From assembly GCA_011947345.1 (NCBI GenBank), contig JAAVTG010000568.1, positions 847,702 to 911,701 on the forward strand: a DNA stretch of 64,000 nucleotides, given 5' to 3'. Each line of letters starts with the position of its first letter. Within the stretch, counting starts at the first letter, position 1. This DNA comes from Phytophthora quininea. Lineage: Eukaryota > Oomycota > Peronosporomycetes > Peronosporales > Peronosporaceae. The notes below the pieces were generated by a model. The model was not told where the DNA came from. It was given only the letters and a program-made list of their open reading frames with translations, and did no database searches. Below are positions 22,162-32,102 of the stretch, in pieces. The translations under genes were made by a program, and so were the position numbers.

Positions 22162-22172
22162 CATTCCTCATT
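22161..22172 (+). promoter_or_regulatory. Inr core promoter of PK-A3
   Basis: TCATTCCTCATT, containing an exact TCATTCC initiator, 39-50 bp before the PK-A3 start codon and at the inner border of the right arm. Confidence 0.65.
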
Positions 22173-24400
22173 AACCGAGCACAACACACAAGCACTCCAC
22201 CCCATCGACCATGTCTGCCGCTCTCTCCCTGAACCTGCAGAGCGCCGACTGCATCAAGGCCAACGTCGAAGGCGTGCAGCGCAAGACCAAGATCTTCTGC
22301 ACGCTGGGCCCCGCCTGCTGGTCCGAGGAGGGTCTGCTCAAGCTCATCGACGCCGGCATGAACGTGGCTCGCTTCAACTTCTCGCACGGCGACCACGCCA
22401 GTCACCTGGCGTGTTTGACCCGCCTGCGTGCCGCCCTCGCCAAGCGCCCCAACAAGAACGTGGCCATCATGCTAGACACGAAGGGCCCTGAAATCCGTAC
22501 CGGTTTCCTGGCCAACAAGGACAAGGTGACAATCCAGAAGGACTCGCTCATCGAGCTGACCACGGACTACGAGTTCCTCGGAGACGAGACCAAGATCGCG
22601 TGCTCGTACCCGGAGCTTCCGCAGTCCGTGCAGGTCGGCGGCTCCGTTCTTGTTGCCGACGGCTCGCTGGTGCTGACGGTCGTGGAGATCAAGGACAACG
22701 GCATTGTTTGCCGCGCCAACAACACGGCCACGCTCGGCGAGCGCAAGAACATGAACCTGCCCGGCTGCAAGGTGCTGCTCCCCACGCTGACCGAGAAGGA
22801 CGAGGACGACCTCGTCAACTGGGGCCTTGTGCACGGCATCGACTACATTGCTGCTTCCTTTGTGCGCACGGGCCAGGACCTCGACAACATCCGCAAGGTG
22901 CTGGGCCCCCGCGGTCGCGGCATCAAGATCATCTCGAAGATCGAGTCGCACGAGGGCATGGAGAACTTCGACGAGATCCTGGAGAAGACCGACGGCATCA
23001 TGGTTGCTCGTGGTGACCTGGGCATGGAGATCCCTCCCGAGACGGTGTTCCTGGCGCAGAAGATGATGATCCGCAAGGCCAACCTGGCCGGCAAGCCGGT
23101 GGTCACGGCCACGCAGATGCTGGAATCGATGATCAAGGCGCCGCGCCCGACCCGTGCCGAGTGCACGGATGTGGCCAACGCCGTCCTGGACGGCACGGAC
23201 GCTGTGATGCTCTCGGGCGAGAGCGCCAACGGCGACTACCCGACGCAGGCTGTGGAGGTGATGGCCGCGACGTGCCTGCAGGCCGAGACCGCCATCCACT
23301 ACAACGACGTGTACCAGTCGCTGCGCAACGCCGTGCTGGACGTGAACGGCCCGATGCAGACGGCGGAGGCCGTGGCGTCGTCGGCCGTGAAGACGGCCAT
23401 CGACATTGACGCCAAGATGCTGGTGGTGCTGACGGAGACGGGCAACACGGCTCGTCTTGTTGCTAAGTACCGTCCTCAGATGCCGGTGTTTGTCTTGACT
23501 GCTCTGGAGCAGACTGCTCGTCAGACGGAGGGCTTTGTGAAGGGCGTTGTGGCTCGCTGCGTGGGCTCGATGATCGGCACCGACTCGATCCTGTACCGCG
23601 CGACGGAGACTGGCAAGGAGCTGGGCTGGCTGAAGAAGGGCGACGCGGTGGTTGCCGTGCACGGCATCCAGGAGGCCAAGTCCGGGTCGACGAACCTGCT
23701 GAAGGTGCTGTTCGTGGAGTAAGCGTGTTAGTACAATAGATGAATAGCCAGCAACTACACCTCAATAGACGATCGACGTTGGCATTTATAAAAGCTATTT
23801 GCTCAGTTGACATGTTGAAGCGATGTGCGTTCTCATTCGTGATTGGTCACTCACTTCAACTCGAATTCTCCTATAGCTAGCCCCTCCTTTCGCACTTACA
23901 CTTTCTTGTGGGACGATCAAGGCCCGAACCGGTCTGGCTGCCGCGGATCAACGCAAGTCAGCCAAGACTTTCGTTGATACGAACGCATGTTTCTAGATGG
24001 CGCTGAACCATCAACGCGCTAGCGTTAGTTTTAGACGATTCTCGCAGCATTGAACTTTCTCGAAGGGAGTGAAGATTTTGTGGACATGATATTGCGTTTG
24101 TTTGATCTCGATCGCTAGCTTGTTCGGGTGTTGACGAAGACGTCGCCGTTCGCAAGTATCCCGTCGATATAGAGTTTCCTCGGCGTCTTGACTGCGGGGT
24201 CTTGCGAGCCTGACGAAGCGAATTGCAGTCGGTGCAGAACTTTTCGCGTCCGAAAGCGCCGGCATCTCGTAAAATGCCAACGTAAACTTCAGTGACGAAA
24301 TGAAATGATGCCGCGGGGATGCCGGGTGGGCGAAGCTCTTCATTGCAATCGATCTCGGTCTGATTTCCCGGTTGCAACTTGCAAGCGGTGCGGTGGTTGC
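22162..24400. repeat. Right arm of the 2.2-kb inverted repeat
   Basis: Reverse complement of 19313-21553. It contains PK-A3 and its 3' flank. Beyond 24400 the sequence diverges into the promoter region of PK-B2. Confidence 0.88.
22211..23722 (+). CDS. Pyruvate kinase, type A copy 3 (PK-A3)
   Basis: Intact 503-residue pyruvate kinase, apparently identical in protein to PK-A2. The start MSAALSLNLQSAD is placed 39 bp after the Inr motif. The long antisense open frame on the other strand is a codon-bias shadow. It is followed by PK-B2 about 1 kb downstream on the same strand. At one site (about 23124) it shares a silent base with A1 against A2, and at another it agrees with A2 against A1. This pattern is expected if copies exchange sequence. 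Confidence 0.96.
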   Translation: MSAALSLNLQSADCIKANVEGVQRKTKIFCTLGPACWSEEGLLKLIDAGMNVARFNFSHGDHASHLACLTRLRAALAKRPNKNVAIMLDTKGPEIRTGFLANKDKVTIQKDSLIELTTDYEFLGDETKIACSYPELPQSVQVGGSVLVADGSLVLTVVEIKDNGIVCRANNTATLGERKNMNLPGCKVLLPTLTEKDEDDLVNWGLVHGIDYIAASFVRTGQDLDNIRKVLGPRGRGIKIISKIESHEGMENFDEILEKTDGIMVARGDLGMEIPPETVFLAQKMMIRKANLAGKPVVTATQMLESMIKAPRPTRAECTDVANAVLDGTDAVMLSGESANGDYPTQAVEVMAATCLQAETAIHYNDVYQSLRNAVLDVNGPMQTAEAVASSAVKTAIDIDAKMLVVLTETGNTARLVAKYRPQMPVFVLTALEQTARQTEGFVKGVVARCVGSMIGTDSILYRATETGKELGWLKKGDAVVAVHGIQEAKSGSTNLLKVLFVE

Positions 24401-24751
24401 AGAATGCGTGCAATACTGCGTCTGGGCTGCCCAACGTCGAACGCGTATTTCAGGACCACTGCTGACAGACAACCTTTGCGGAATACTTTCAACGGCGTGC
24501 TGCAGCGAGCCCGATCACAATCGACGCTTTGCTTCAGGATTGCCAAGCAGCCAAGCAAGCGCGATGACACGCAGGCTGCTTGTCTTTGCCGCAACACGAC
24601 GAAGCGGCCAATCACAGCGCGCGCGCACAATCTAGGACTCAGGGTCCTTGAAGTCCAGCTGCGAACTCTGCTGCTGCTGCGTCGCCACAGTCGAATCCGC
24701 CGCACAGCGCTCAAGACCCTCAAGCCCCCCAAAGCAAGTCCCCCCTCTGCC
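24401..24751. other. Promoter/5' region of PK-B2
   Basis: About 350 bp between the end of the inverted repeat and the PK-B2 start codon. It contains an open frame that continues into PK-B2 without a stop, but its upstream residues are Arg/Cys-rich and unlike pyruvate kinase, so I regard it as untranslated. No clear Inr was found. Confidence 0.45.
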
Positions 24752-26269
24752 ATGTCGGGAGCCATCGGACTGAGCCAGCAGGGCGTCGAGCTCGACAGCA
24801 TCATGCGCAGCACCGAAGGCGTCGAGCGCAAGACCAAGATCTTCTGCACGCTGGGCCCAGCCTGTTGGTCCCAGGACGGCATCGGCGAGCTCATCGACGC
24901 CGGCATGAACGTGGCTCGCTTCAACTTCTCGCACGGCGACCACGCCAGTCACGCAGACACGCTCAACCGCCTGCGTGGGGCGCTGGCCAGCCGTCCCCAC
25001 AAGAACGTGGCCATCATGCTCGACACCAAGGGCCCTGAAATCCGCACGGGCTTCCTGGCCAACAAGGACAAGGTGACGATCGAGAAGGACGCCACTCTGG
25101 AGCTGACCACGGACTACGAGTTCCTCGGAGACGAGACCAAGATCGCGTGCTCGTACCCGGAGCTTCCGCAGTCCGTGCAGGTCGGAGGTTCCGTCCTCGT
25201 TGCTGACGGTTCGCTGGTGTTGACCGTGCTGGAGATCAAGGACGACAGCATTGTGTGTCGTGCTAACAACACGGCAACTATTGGCGAGCGCAAGAACATG
25301 AACCTGCCCGGCTGCAAGGTGCTGCTCCCCACGCTGACCGAGAAGGACGAGGACGACCTGGTGAACTTTGGCCTGATGCACGGCGTCGACTACATCTCGG
25401 CCTCGTTTGTTCGTACCGGTCAGGATATCGACAACATCCGCAAGGTGCTGGGTCCGCGTGGCCGTGGCATTAAGATTATTGCCAAAATCGAGTCGCACGA
25501 GGGCATGGAGAACTTCGACGAGATCCTGGAGAAGACCGACGGCATCATGGTTGCTCGTGGTGACCTGGGCATGGAGATCCCTCCCGAGACGGTGTTCCTG
25601 GCGCAGAAGATGATGATCCGCAAGGCCAACATTGCCGGCAAGCCGGTGGTCACGGCCACGCAGATGCTGGAGTCGATGATCAAGGCGCCGCGCCCGACCC
25701 GTGCCGAGTGCACGGATGTGGCCAACGCCGTCCTGGACGGCACGGACGCTGTGATGCTCTCGGGTGAGACTGCCAACGGCGACTACCCGACGGAGGCCGT
25801 GTCCATGATGGCCAAGATCTGTGTCCAGGCTGAGGGAGCGATCCATTATGACGAGCTGTACCAGGCTCTGCGAAACTCGGTGCTCGACACGTACGGCCCG
25901 ATGTCTACGCAGGAAGCCATCGCTTCGTCGGCCGTGAAGACGGCCATCGACATCAACGCCAAGATGATCATCGTGCTGACCGAGTCTGGTAGCACTGCTC
26001 GTCTGGTGTCCAAGTTCCGCCCGTCGATGCCAGTGCTGGTGCTGACTGCGATGGCCGGCAGTGCTCGCCAGGCCGAGGGCTTTTACAAGGGCGTGAAAGC
26101 TCGCTGCATGGGCTCCATGATCGGCACGGACTCGATCCTGTACCGCGCCACGGATCTGGGCAAGCAGTTCGGCTGGTGCAAGCCTGGTGACACCGTCATC
26201 GCCCTGCACGGCCAGATCGAGGCGCGCTCCGGCTCGACCAATATGCTCAAGGTGCTGACTGTAGATTAA
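24752..26269 (+). CDS. Pyruvate kinase, type B copy 2 (PK-B2), mosaic with type A
   Basis: Intact 505-residue pyruvate kinase. The start is chosen at MSGAIGLSQQGVELDSIM by alignment with PK-B1, although the frame is open upstream. The N-terminal ~30 residues and C-terminal third are B-like. Internal blocks are nearly base-for-base type A: about 25100-25186, 25287-25359 and 25490-25765 (the last covering the RGDLGMEIPPE and APRPTRAECTDV region). This patchwork indicates gene conversion from an A copy into a B gene. All catalytic motifs are intact. It lies downstream of PK-A3 on the same strand and about 370 bp before the copia element. Confidence 0.95.
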   Translation: MSGAIGLSQQGVELDSIMRSTEGVERKTKIFCTLGPACWSQDGIGELIDAGMNVARFNFSHGDHASHADTLNRLRGALASRPHKNVAIMLDTKGPEIRTGFLANKDKVTIEKDATLELTTDYEFLGDETKIACSYPELPQSVQVGGSVLVADGSLVLTVLEIKDDSIVCRANNTATIGERKNMNLPGCKVLLPTLTEKDEDDLVNFGLMHGVDYISASFVRTGQDIDNIRKVLGPRGRGIKIIAKIESHEGMENFDEILEKTDGIMVARGDLGMEIPPETVFLAQKMMIRKANIAGKPVVTATQMLESMIKAPRPTRAECTDVANAVLDGTDAVMLSGETANGDYPTEAVSMMAKICVQAEGAIHYDELYQALRNSVLDTYGPMSTQEAIASSAVKTAIDINAKMIIVLTESGSTARLVSKFRPSMPVLVLTAMAGSARQAEGFYKGVKARCMGSMIGTDSILYRATDLGKQFGWCKPGDTVIALHGQIEARSGSTNMLKVLTVD

Positions 26270-26633
26270 GCGACGGCGCCAATTGACCGGGTTGATTGTT
26301 GCAGCCGCAGGTTAAGAAACCTCCCCTACCACATGAGTCTTGAATGGAAAGCTACTAGAGCAGCTGAAGCAAGTGCATGGCATCCTGGCGTCGTGGTCGT
26401 CTTCTTACCCAACTCGACCAACGATGCCAGATTCAATGAAAGATCTGCAGGCAACAGCTTGAAGGATGTTGCTCACCTGCTTCAGAAAGCTGCGCGCGCT
26501 TTGCCACCGCTAAGCTACCTGTACTCAACTGCTGACGTCGACTCGCAGCACTGCCTGGTGTTGACGCGCCCGCCATTGCGTTTCAGGACCGCGTTGTCGA
26601 CGATCCACACGATCTGCGCGGCCGCAGTTCATT
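26270..26633. other. Intergenic between PK-B2 and copia element
   Basis: About 365 bp: the PK-B2 3' flank up to the copia target site. An open frame from 26333 into the LTR has no recognisable domain. Confidence 0.4.
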
Positions 26634-26638
26634 GCGAT
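26634..26638. repeat. Target-site duplication (GCGAT), left copy
   Basis: The same five bases occur directly after the other LTR at 31560-31564. A 5-bp duplication is typical of LTR retrotransposon insertion and fixes the element ends. Confidence 0.85.
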
Positions 26639-26969
26639 ACTTGGAACTGGAGTGCGCAACGGAAGGAAGACTGTAGTCGACTTGATGAGTAGTGTGTATT
26701 TTCGGAAGTGAGAGATTGAAATGCAGAGTGAGGTCTAGTTCGACTTGTCTACCTCTAGCTCACCTATAGAGCGCGTCCTCTGACGCATCCTTTGCACCCA
26801 CGCGCCTCGTGGTTGCTGTTCCCGTTGCAGTTGCTGCTTCACAGCAACCACAGCATCTTGAACGCTGTCGCAGTTCCATCGCACCTGCATACACGCTATC
26901 CTCGCGTGGCTCCGCGACGAGGTGCAATGTCTTGGTTACACCTTGCCCTCGCCGCTCTCACCATCAACA
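26639..26969 (-). repeat. Copia LTR (3' LTR in element orientation), 331 bp
   Basis: Near-identical to 31228-31559. It begins TGTTGATGG on the minus strand. The polyprotein stop codon (26896) lies inside it. Confidence 0.93.
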
Positions 26970-29900
26970 CTCCCCTCAACTCGCCGTGGACGCCACTCTT
27001 CGTGACCAGCGTGGTAAACACTTTGGTGGGCAATCCTTTCGTGAGGTAATCCGCGAGTTGTAGTCGTGTCGGTAGATACTGAAGTCGAATCGTACCACGT
27101 GCTACGTGATCTCTGATGAAATGGTGCCTCACGTCAATATGCTTGGCGCGCGACTGATACCCTCCATTACTTTCAATCGCGATCGTGCTCTGGTTATCCT
27201 CTTGAACAACAGTTGACTCGTGCATGTGGAGACCCATTTCACGTAGGAGACTGCGTACCCACAAAACTTCTTGTACGCAGAGTGAAAGAGGCATATACTC
27301 GGCCTCTGCTGAGCTCAGCGCGACAGTTCGTTGCAGCCGTGACTTGTATATCACCGGTGCTCCGTTCATCACAACTCCCGAAACAGATTTTCGCTCGTCC
27401 ATGTCGCCGGCCCAATCTGCATCGCTAAAAGCGACTGGATGATCACCGTTTAGTGCAACCTTGTAGTTCAGGCCAACACTTGAGGTCTGCTTCAAGTATC
27501 TTAGCACTCGTACGGCAGCCTTCCAGTGAATTTCGCCAGGAGACTCGACAAATCGGCTCAATCGACACACCGCAAATGCGATATCGGGTCGAGTTGCCAT
27601 TGCGACATACAAAAGCGACCCTATCAGTGAACGATACGGTCGTTTCTGCATCTCAGCTTGCTGATTTGGAGTCGTAGCTTGTTTCACAAGAAGTTCACCG
27701 GGAGAACACGGATTGTATGCGCCTCGTGCGTCACGCTGGTTGTATTTCTCGACCATCCGATCGATTGTCGATTGCTGGGAGAGAACCATGTGCCCTTGGG
27801 AAGGAAAATAACCCACTCTTACTCCAAGAACGTACGTGAGCGGCCCAAGGTCCTTGATTTTGAAGTGGCTCGCAAGATCCTTCTTGACATCATCAATTTC
27901 AGTTTGATGTTTGGCACCGATGAGCATATCGTCCACGTACACTCCAATGTAGACTGACGAATCCCCGACGACTTTCACGAACACGCATGCATCGGATCCA
28001 CAGGCTCTAAAGCCCATTTGCGTGAGCACCTTCGTCAACGTCTGGTACCATATTGCCGCTGCCTGCTTAAGCCCATAAAGACTTCGAAGAAGCAAACATA
28101 CCATGTCTTGTGGCGCTGCAATTCCGGGTGGAGGCTTCATCAGTACTCTCTCCGTCATATAGCCCTGTGTGAATGCCGCATCTGCGTCGACGAGCTCCAC
28201 CTTGTGCTTCAGTGTCAGATTCCGATTAAGGAAGACACGAACAGAGTTCATGTTAATGACCGGAGCATATGTCTCGTCGTAGTCAATACCGAACTTCTGG
28301 TGACAGCCAAGTGCAACAAGTCGGGCCTTGTAGCGAGTCATTTCGCCCTTTTCGTTCTTTTTTAAAGCGAACACCCACTTCGATCCAATGACTTTGGCAT
28401 CTCCTGGCGTGACGTAGGTCCAGGTGTTATTCTTCTCCAAGGTGTCAAGTTCCTGTTTCATAGCTTGCTTCCAACGTTCTGCATCGTCAGAATTCATGGC
28501 TTCATGAATGCTTCTGGGTACTTCTGCAGACAGATTGGCTTGTTCATCGCTGAAAGTACGCTGACGTTTGCTGTCACGACGGCCAGTATTACTCGAGCCT
28601 TGAGTTCGCACGTCGCCTTGCCCACTTTCAACGACAAACTCTGAGCTGTCACGTGCGTCTGGAATACCTGGTAGTGTGAGCAATTGATTTCCATGGCGAC
28701 CAAGCGGGAGAGCACGGCGTGGAGCAGACGAAAAACAGTTCTGTCACTGTCGACAATACCAAATGGTTCACGTTGAATTTGCATGGCCGACCGTAATTCC
28801 CTGCGAACAGGTCTTACCACCAATTGATTTCCGCTGTCGACGGGTATAATCTCGTTATCAGCAGCATCTTCCAGTAGCGGTGGTTCTGAAACGTGCTCAA
28901 GAGCCAGACGATGTGCTGTATTGTCATTCTCCCCATTTGCTCGTCCACAGGCGGAGTCTCCAGCATGTTTTCGTCCGTATCGATGGATTCTGCTGATGGT
29001 GCCACGGGCGCCAAGGGTTCGATGGCATCGGTGAGATCATTATCACCTTCATCACTGGCAGTGATACCAGAGTCACCATCGTGTGCAACGACTTGCAAAT
29101 AGCGAGTAGCGTTGGTTTCGTCTAGACGAACACTTCTACTTATCACGAGCTTGTCCGTCGTGATATTCCACACCCGGTAAGCCTTGGACGTTTCCGAGTA
29201 CCCCAAGAAGATGCACTCAAATGCTTTCGCATCCAGTTTTCTGCGTTTAGACTTGTCGATGTAGGCAAAACCCCGAGCACCAAATACTCTGAGGTGCCCA
29301 AGCTCAGGCTTGCTCCCCAGACGATCTCATGCGGCGAAGTACCTTGACCCAGGTGGTTCGGAATTCGGTTGATGATGTACACCGCCGTACTGACGGCCTC
29401 TCCCCACCAGCGTTTGTCGACATTTTTGTGGTATATCATCGACCTTGCCATCTCCATGATGGTACGGTTCATTCTCTCTGCAACCCCTTTCTGCTGCGGA
29501 GAGTACGGGGTAGTCGTCTGGTGCATGATTCCATGAGCCTGGCAAAACTCCGCAAAGTTGTGGTTCACATACTCCCCGCCGTTGTCAGTTCGAATGCATT
29601 GAACGCTCCGTCCGAACTGATTCTCTGCGAATGTCTTGTACAGCTTGAACTTGTCCATAACTTCGGACTTGGCCTTCAAGAAGTACACCATAATATATCG
29701 AGAATAGTCATCGATAAAGGTGAGCACATACCGTGCTCCCCTGCAGTCTTCACGTTCATTGGTCCCATGACATCACTATGAACCAAAGCGAGCACGCGTT
29801 GTGTCTTCACACTGGACTTTGCAGACTTGGGAAACTTCGTCACCGACAGTTTTCCCTTCATGCATCCCGAACAGACTTCATCGTCGTCGATGTCGCTCTT

Positions 29901-31227
29901 GATTGTCAGCTGTCGTGGCAAATCCAAACTCGACGCAGCAATCTCTTTCATTCTGCGGCTTGGAGGATGTCCTAGGCGTGCGTGCCATAATGAAGCATCA
30001 CCTTCCGCAGTGCTCAAATTTGCCTGTTCCTGCGGCAGATCTGCTGCGACTCCTGCACTGCCCGTCAAAACGAAAAGCTTTCCCTCACGCTGTATCTCCG
30101 TCACCAGCGTGCCATCTGCACCAAAAATCTTCCAGCTATCTCCTCGAAAGCGCGCCTCGACATTCTTCGAGCCCATTGCCGATACTGAAATCAGCCTCCG
30201 ATCGAGAGAAGGAACCAGCAGTACGTCTTGCATAACAACTTGAGCGCCATTGCCCAGCTGCAATCGCACATTGCCTACGCCGACCGCTGTCATCTTCTGA
30301 CCATTTACTATACCAATATCGATCGGCGCTTTCAGCGCCCGATACGATTCAAAGTCCGCAGCACAAAATGTCATGTGGCTGCTTGCGCCACTATCCAGCA
30401 GCCATCCTGCCGAATTCTCCGCACTGGCCGAGAATACAAACTCTCCAGCACTAGCGCTATCTCGTGAGCTGATGTCGGGACAGTTCACCTTCTTGTGCCC
30501 GACACGACCGCAGTTGAAGCACTTCCCAACAAAACTTCCGCGTCCAGCATGACGCGTGAACCCACCACGTCCTGTACGCCGTTTAGAGCGATCTCCTCGG
30601 AGATGCCCACGTCCATGATTGTATTCAGCCTTCAGCGCGACCTCAGCCTCACTTCTTGTGTGAGCTCTTTCGTATTCTCGGCGAAGCATCTCCTTCGCGC
30701 CAAGGAGATCAACACCTGCGCTGTTCTCTATGATTTTTACCATCGAGTCGTACTCGGACGAGAGACTTCCCAGTAGTATGACTAACTTCTCGTCCTCGGG
30801 GAGGGGATCACTAACAGCAGCAATATTCATGCACAACGTGTCGAAACTCAATAAATGGTCGAGTAAGCTGCTACCCGGCACAACCTTGAACTCGTGTAGC
30901 TGGCGACGTAGCTGGATGCGGTTGTGCAGACTTCGTCGCACAAAGAACGACTCTAGTATTTCCCATGCATGTCGCGCGGATGTCGCTTCGCGCACCACCG
31001 CCTGGTAAACTGGGCTCAGCAGCCGAGTCAGGATAGCAAACGCTTTCATGTCAGCCGTGGTCCACGCCACGGAGGTACGGTCGACACCGGGCATCACCTC
31101 GTCTGACTTCAATGTGACGTGAAGCAGCAGGTCCTTCCTCGCCAACGCCATTCTTGCATTAAATTCCCAATGGAAATAATTTCCATCTTTCAGGATGTCG
31201 TCTGGCCCCAGGATTGGGCTCAAAACC
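26896..31227 (-). CDS. Copia gag-pol polyprotein (several frame breaks)
   Basis: Domains in order: UBN2-type gag from 31227 (DGNYFHWEF), a CCHC zinc knuckle, aspartic protease with DSGAS, GAG-pre-integrase (LWHARLGHPPSRRM), integrase core (HSDVMGPM; TDNGGEYVN; SPQQKGVAERMNRT), a variable linker, reverse transcriptase with YVDDMLIG, and RNase H with DADWAGD and SSAEAEY. Single-base frame breaks occur near 29738, 29300 and 28870. No start codon is evident before gag; the frame opens from within the LTR. Whether the breaks are mutations or the base-loss error seen in host genes cannot be decided here, so activity is uncertain. Confidence 0.88.
26970..26977 (-). other. Polypurine tract of copia element
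   Basis: GAGGGGAG on the minus strand immediately before the 3' LTR, the expected primer site for plus-strand DNA synthesis. Confidence 0.7.
31211..31227 (-). other. Primer-binding site resembling initiator-tRNA-Met anticodon region
   Basis: Directly inside the 5' LTR the minus strand reads GGTTTTGAGCCCAATCC. It closely matches the complement of the anticodon arm of initiator tRNA-Met (GGTTATGAGCCC), the kind of internal tRNA primer used by Drosophila copia and Ty5, rather than a 3'-end match. Confidence 0.55.
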
Positions 31228-31559
31228 ACTTGGAACTGGAGTGCGCAACGGAAGGAAGACTGTAGTCGACTTGATGAGTAGTGTGTATTTTCGGAAGTGA
31301 GAGATTGAAATGCAGAGTGAGGTCTAGTTCGACTTGTCTACCTCTAGCTCACCTATAGAGCGCGTCCTCTGACGCATCCTTTTGCACCCACGCGCCTCGT
31401 GGTTGCTGTTCCCGTTGCAGTTGCTGCTTCACAGCAACCACAGCATCTTGAACGCTGTCGCAGTTCCATCGCACCTGCATACACGCTATCCTCGCGTGGC
31501 TCCGCGACGAGGTGCAGTGTCTTGGTTACACCTTGCCCTCGCCGCTCTCACCATCAACA
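31228..31559 (-). repeat. Copia LTR (5' LTR in element orientation), 332 bp
   Basis: Matches 26639-26969 except for one extra T in a T run (about 31382) and one A/G difference (about 31517). It should contain the element's promoter. Confidence 0.93.
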
Positions 31560-31564
31560 GCGAT
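31560..31564. repeat. Target-site duplication (GCGAT), right copy
   Basis: Pairs with 26634-26638. Confidence 0.85.
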
Positions 31565-32102
31565 GGCAATGGTAATGCCCATGCTTAACTTCGAGCTTAT
31601 TGCAGCTCCCAACGGAAGTTCACATGGCAGCGGAGACCGCAGCGTCTTGCCGCCATGGCACCTGCGATAAACAACACCATTTTACCAGTCGGACGTGCAC
31701 CGAAGCATAAGCTACAGGAGAGTACCCCCCTCTCCCCAGAAGAGAAAGCCTTTGCCAGAATAGTGTCCATGCTTCTCCATCATGTGCAAGCTGTGCACAG
31801 TTCGCACAGAAAATGAATTAACACCCGTTAAGTATTTGAAGGCGCACGTAACGAAGCGCCGGACGTTTTCTCTCTTGTTGGATAAGGGACTCGCGCCACA
31901 GCGAGCGAGCGAGCAGGCGAAGGAGCGAGAAGAGAACGCGGAAGCTCCAGGCGTCCCCCGCCGTCCGCAGCGCAGAGCAGAGCAGACCCCAGCGCGTCGT
32001 CCACCCCGTACGCGCCGCCTGTTCCTCTTGATCTAACTCGGAAAATCTAGCTAATCTTTTTCTTTTCTGCCTGCAGACTTATTGTTATAATTCCTTAGAG
32101 AG
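31565..32102. other. Intergenic upstream of the trehalose gene
   Basis: About 540 bp with no gene recognised. It holds the TPS/TPP promoter and was contiguous with 26270-26633 before the copia insertion. Confidence 0.45.

Larger units (their letters stand above)
26639..31559 (-). mobile_element. Ty1/copia LTR retrotransposon, full length (4.9 kb)
   Basis: Two LTRs of 331 and 332 bp bound the element. They differ by one base and one indel, so the insertion is recent. The internal region encodes, on the minus strand, gag (zinc knuckle CFNCGRVGHKKVNC), protease (WLLDSGASSHM), integrase and reverse transcriptase/RNase H in that order, which is the copia order. A primer-binding-like site at 31211-31227 and a polypurine tract at 26970-26977 adjoin the LTRs. 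LTR ends read TGTTG ... CAAGT rather than TG ... CA. The ends follow from the 5-bp target duplication. Confidence 0.93.

Noticed and set aside
24305..24751. N-terminal extension of PK-B2 (about 149 codons) as a targeting sequence
   Set aside because: It overlaps the palindrome arm, is Arg/Cys-rich without conservation, and alignment with PK-B1 supports the start at 24752.
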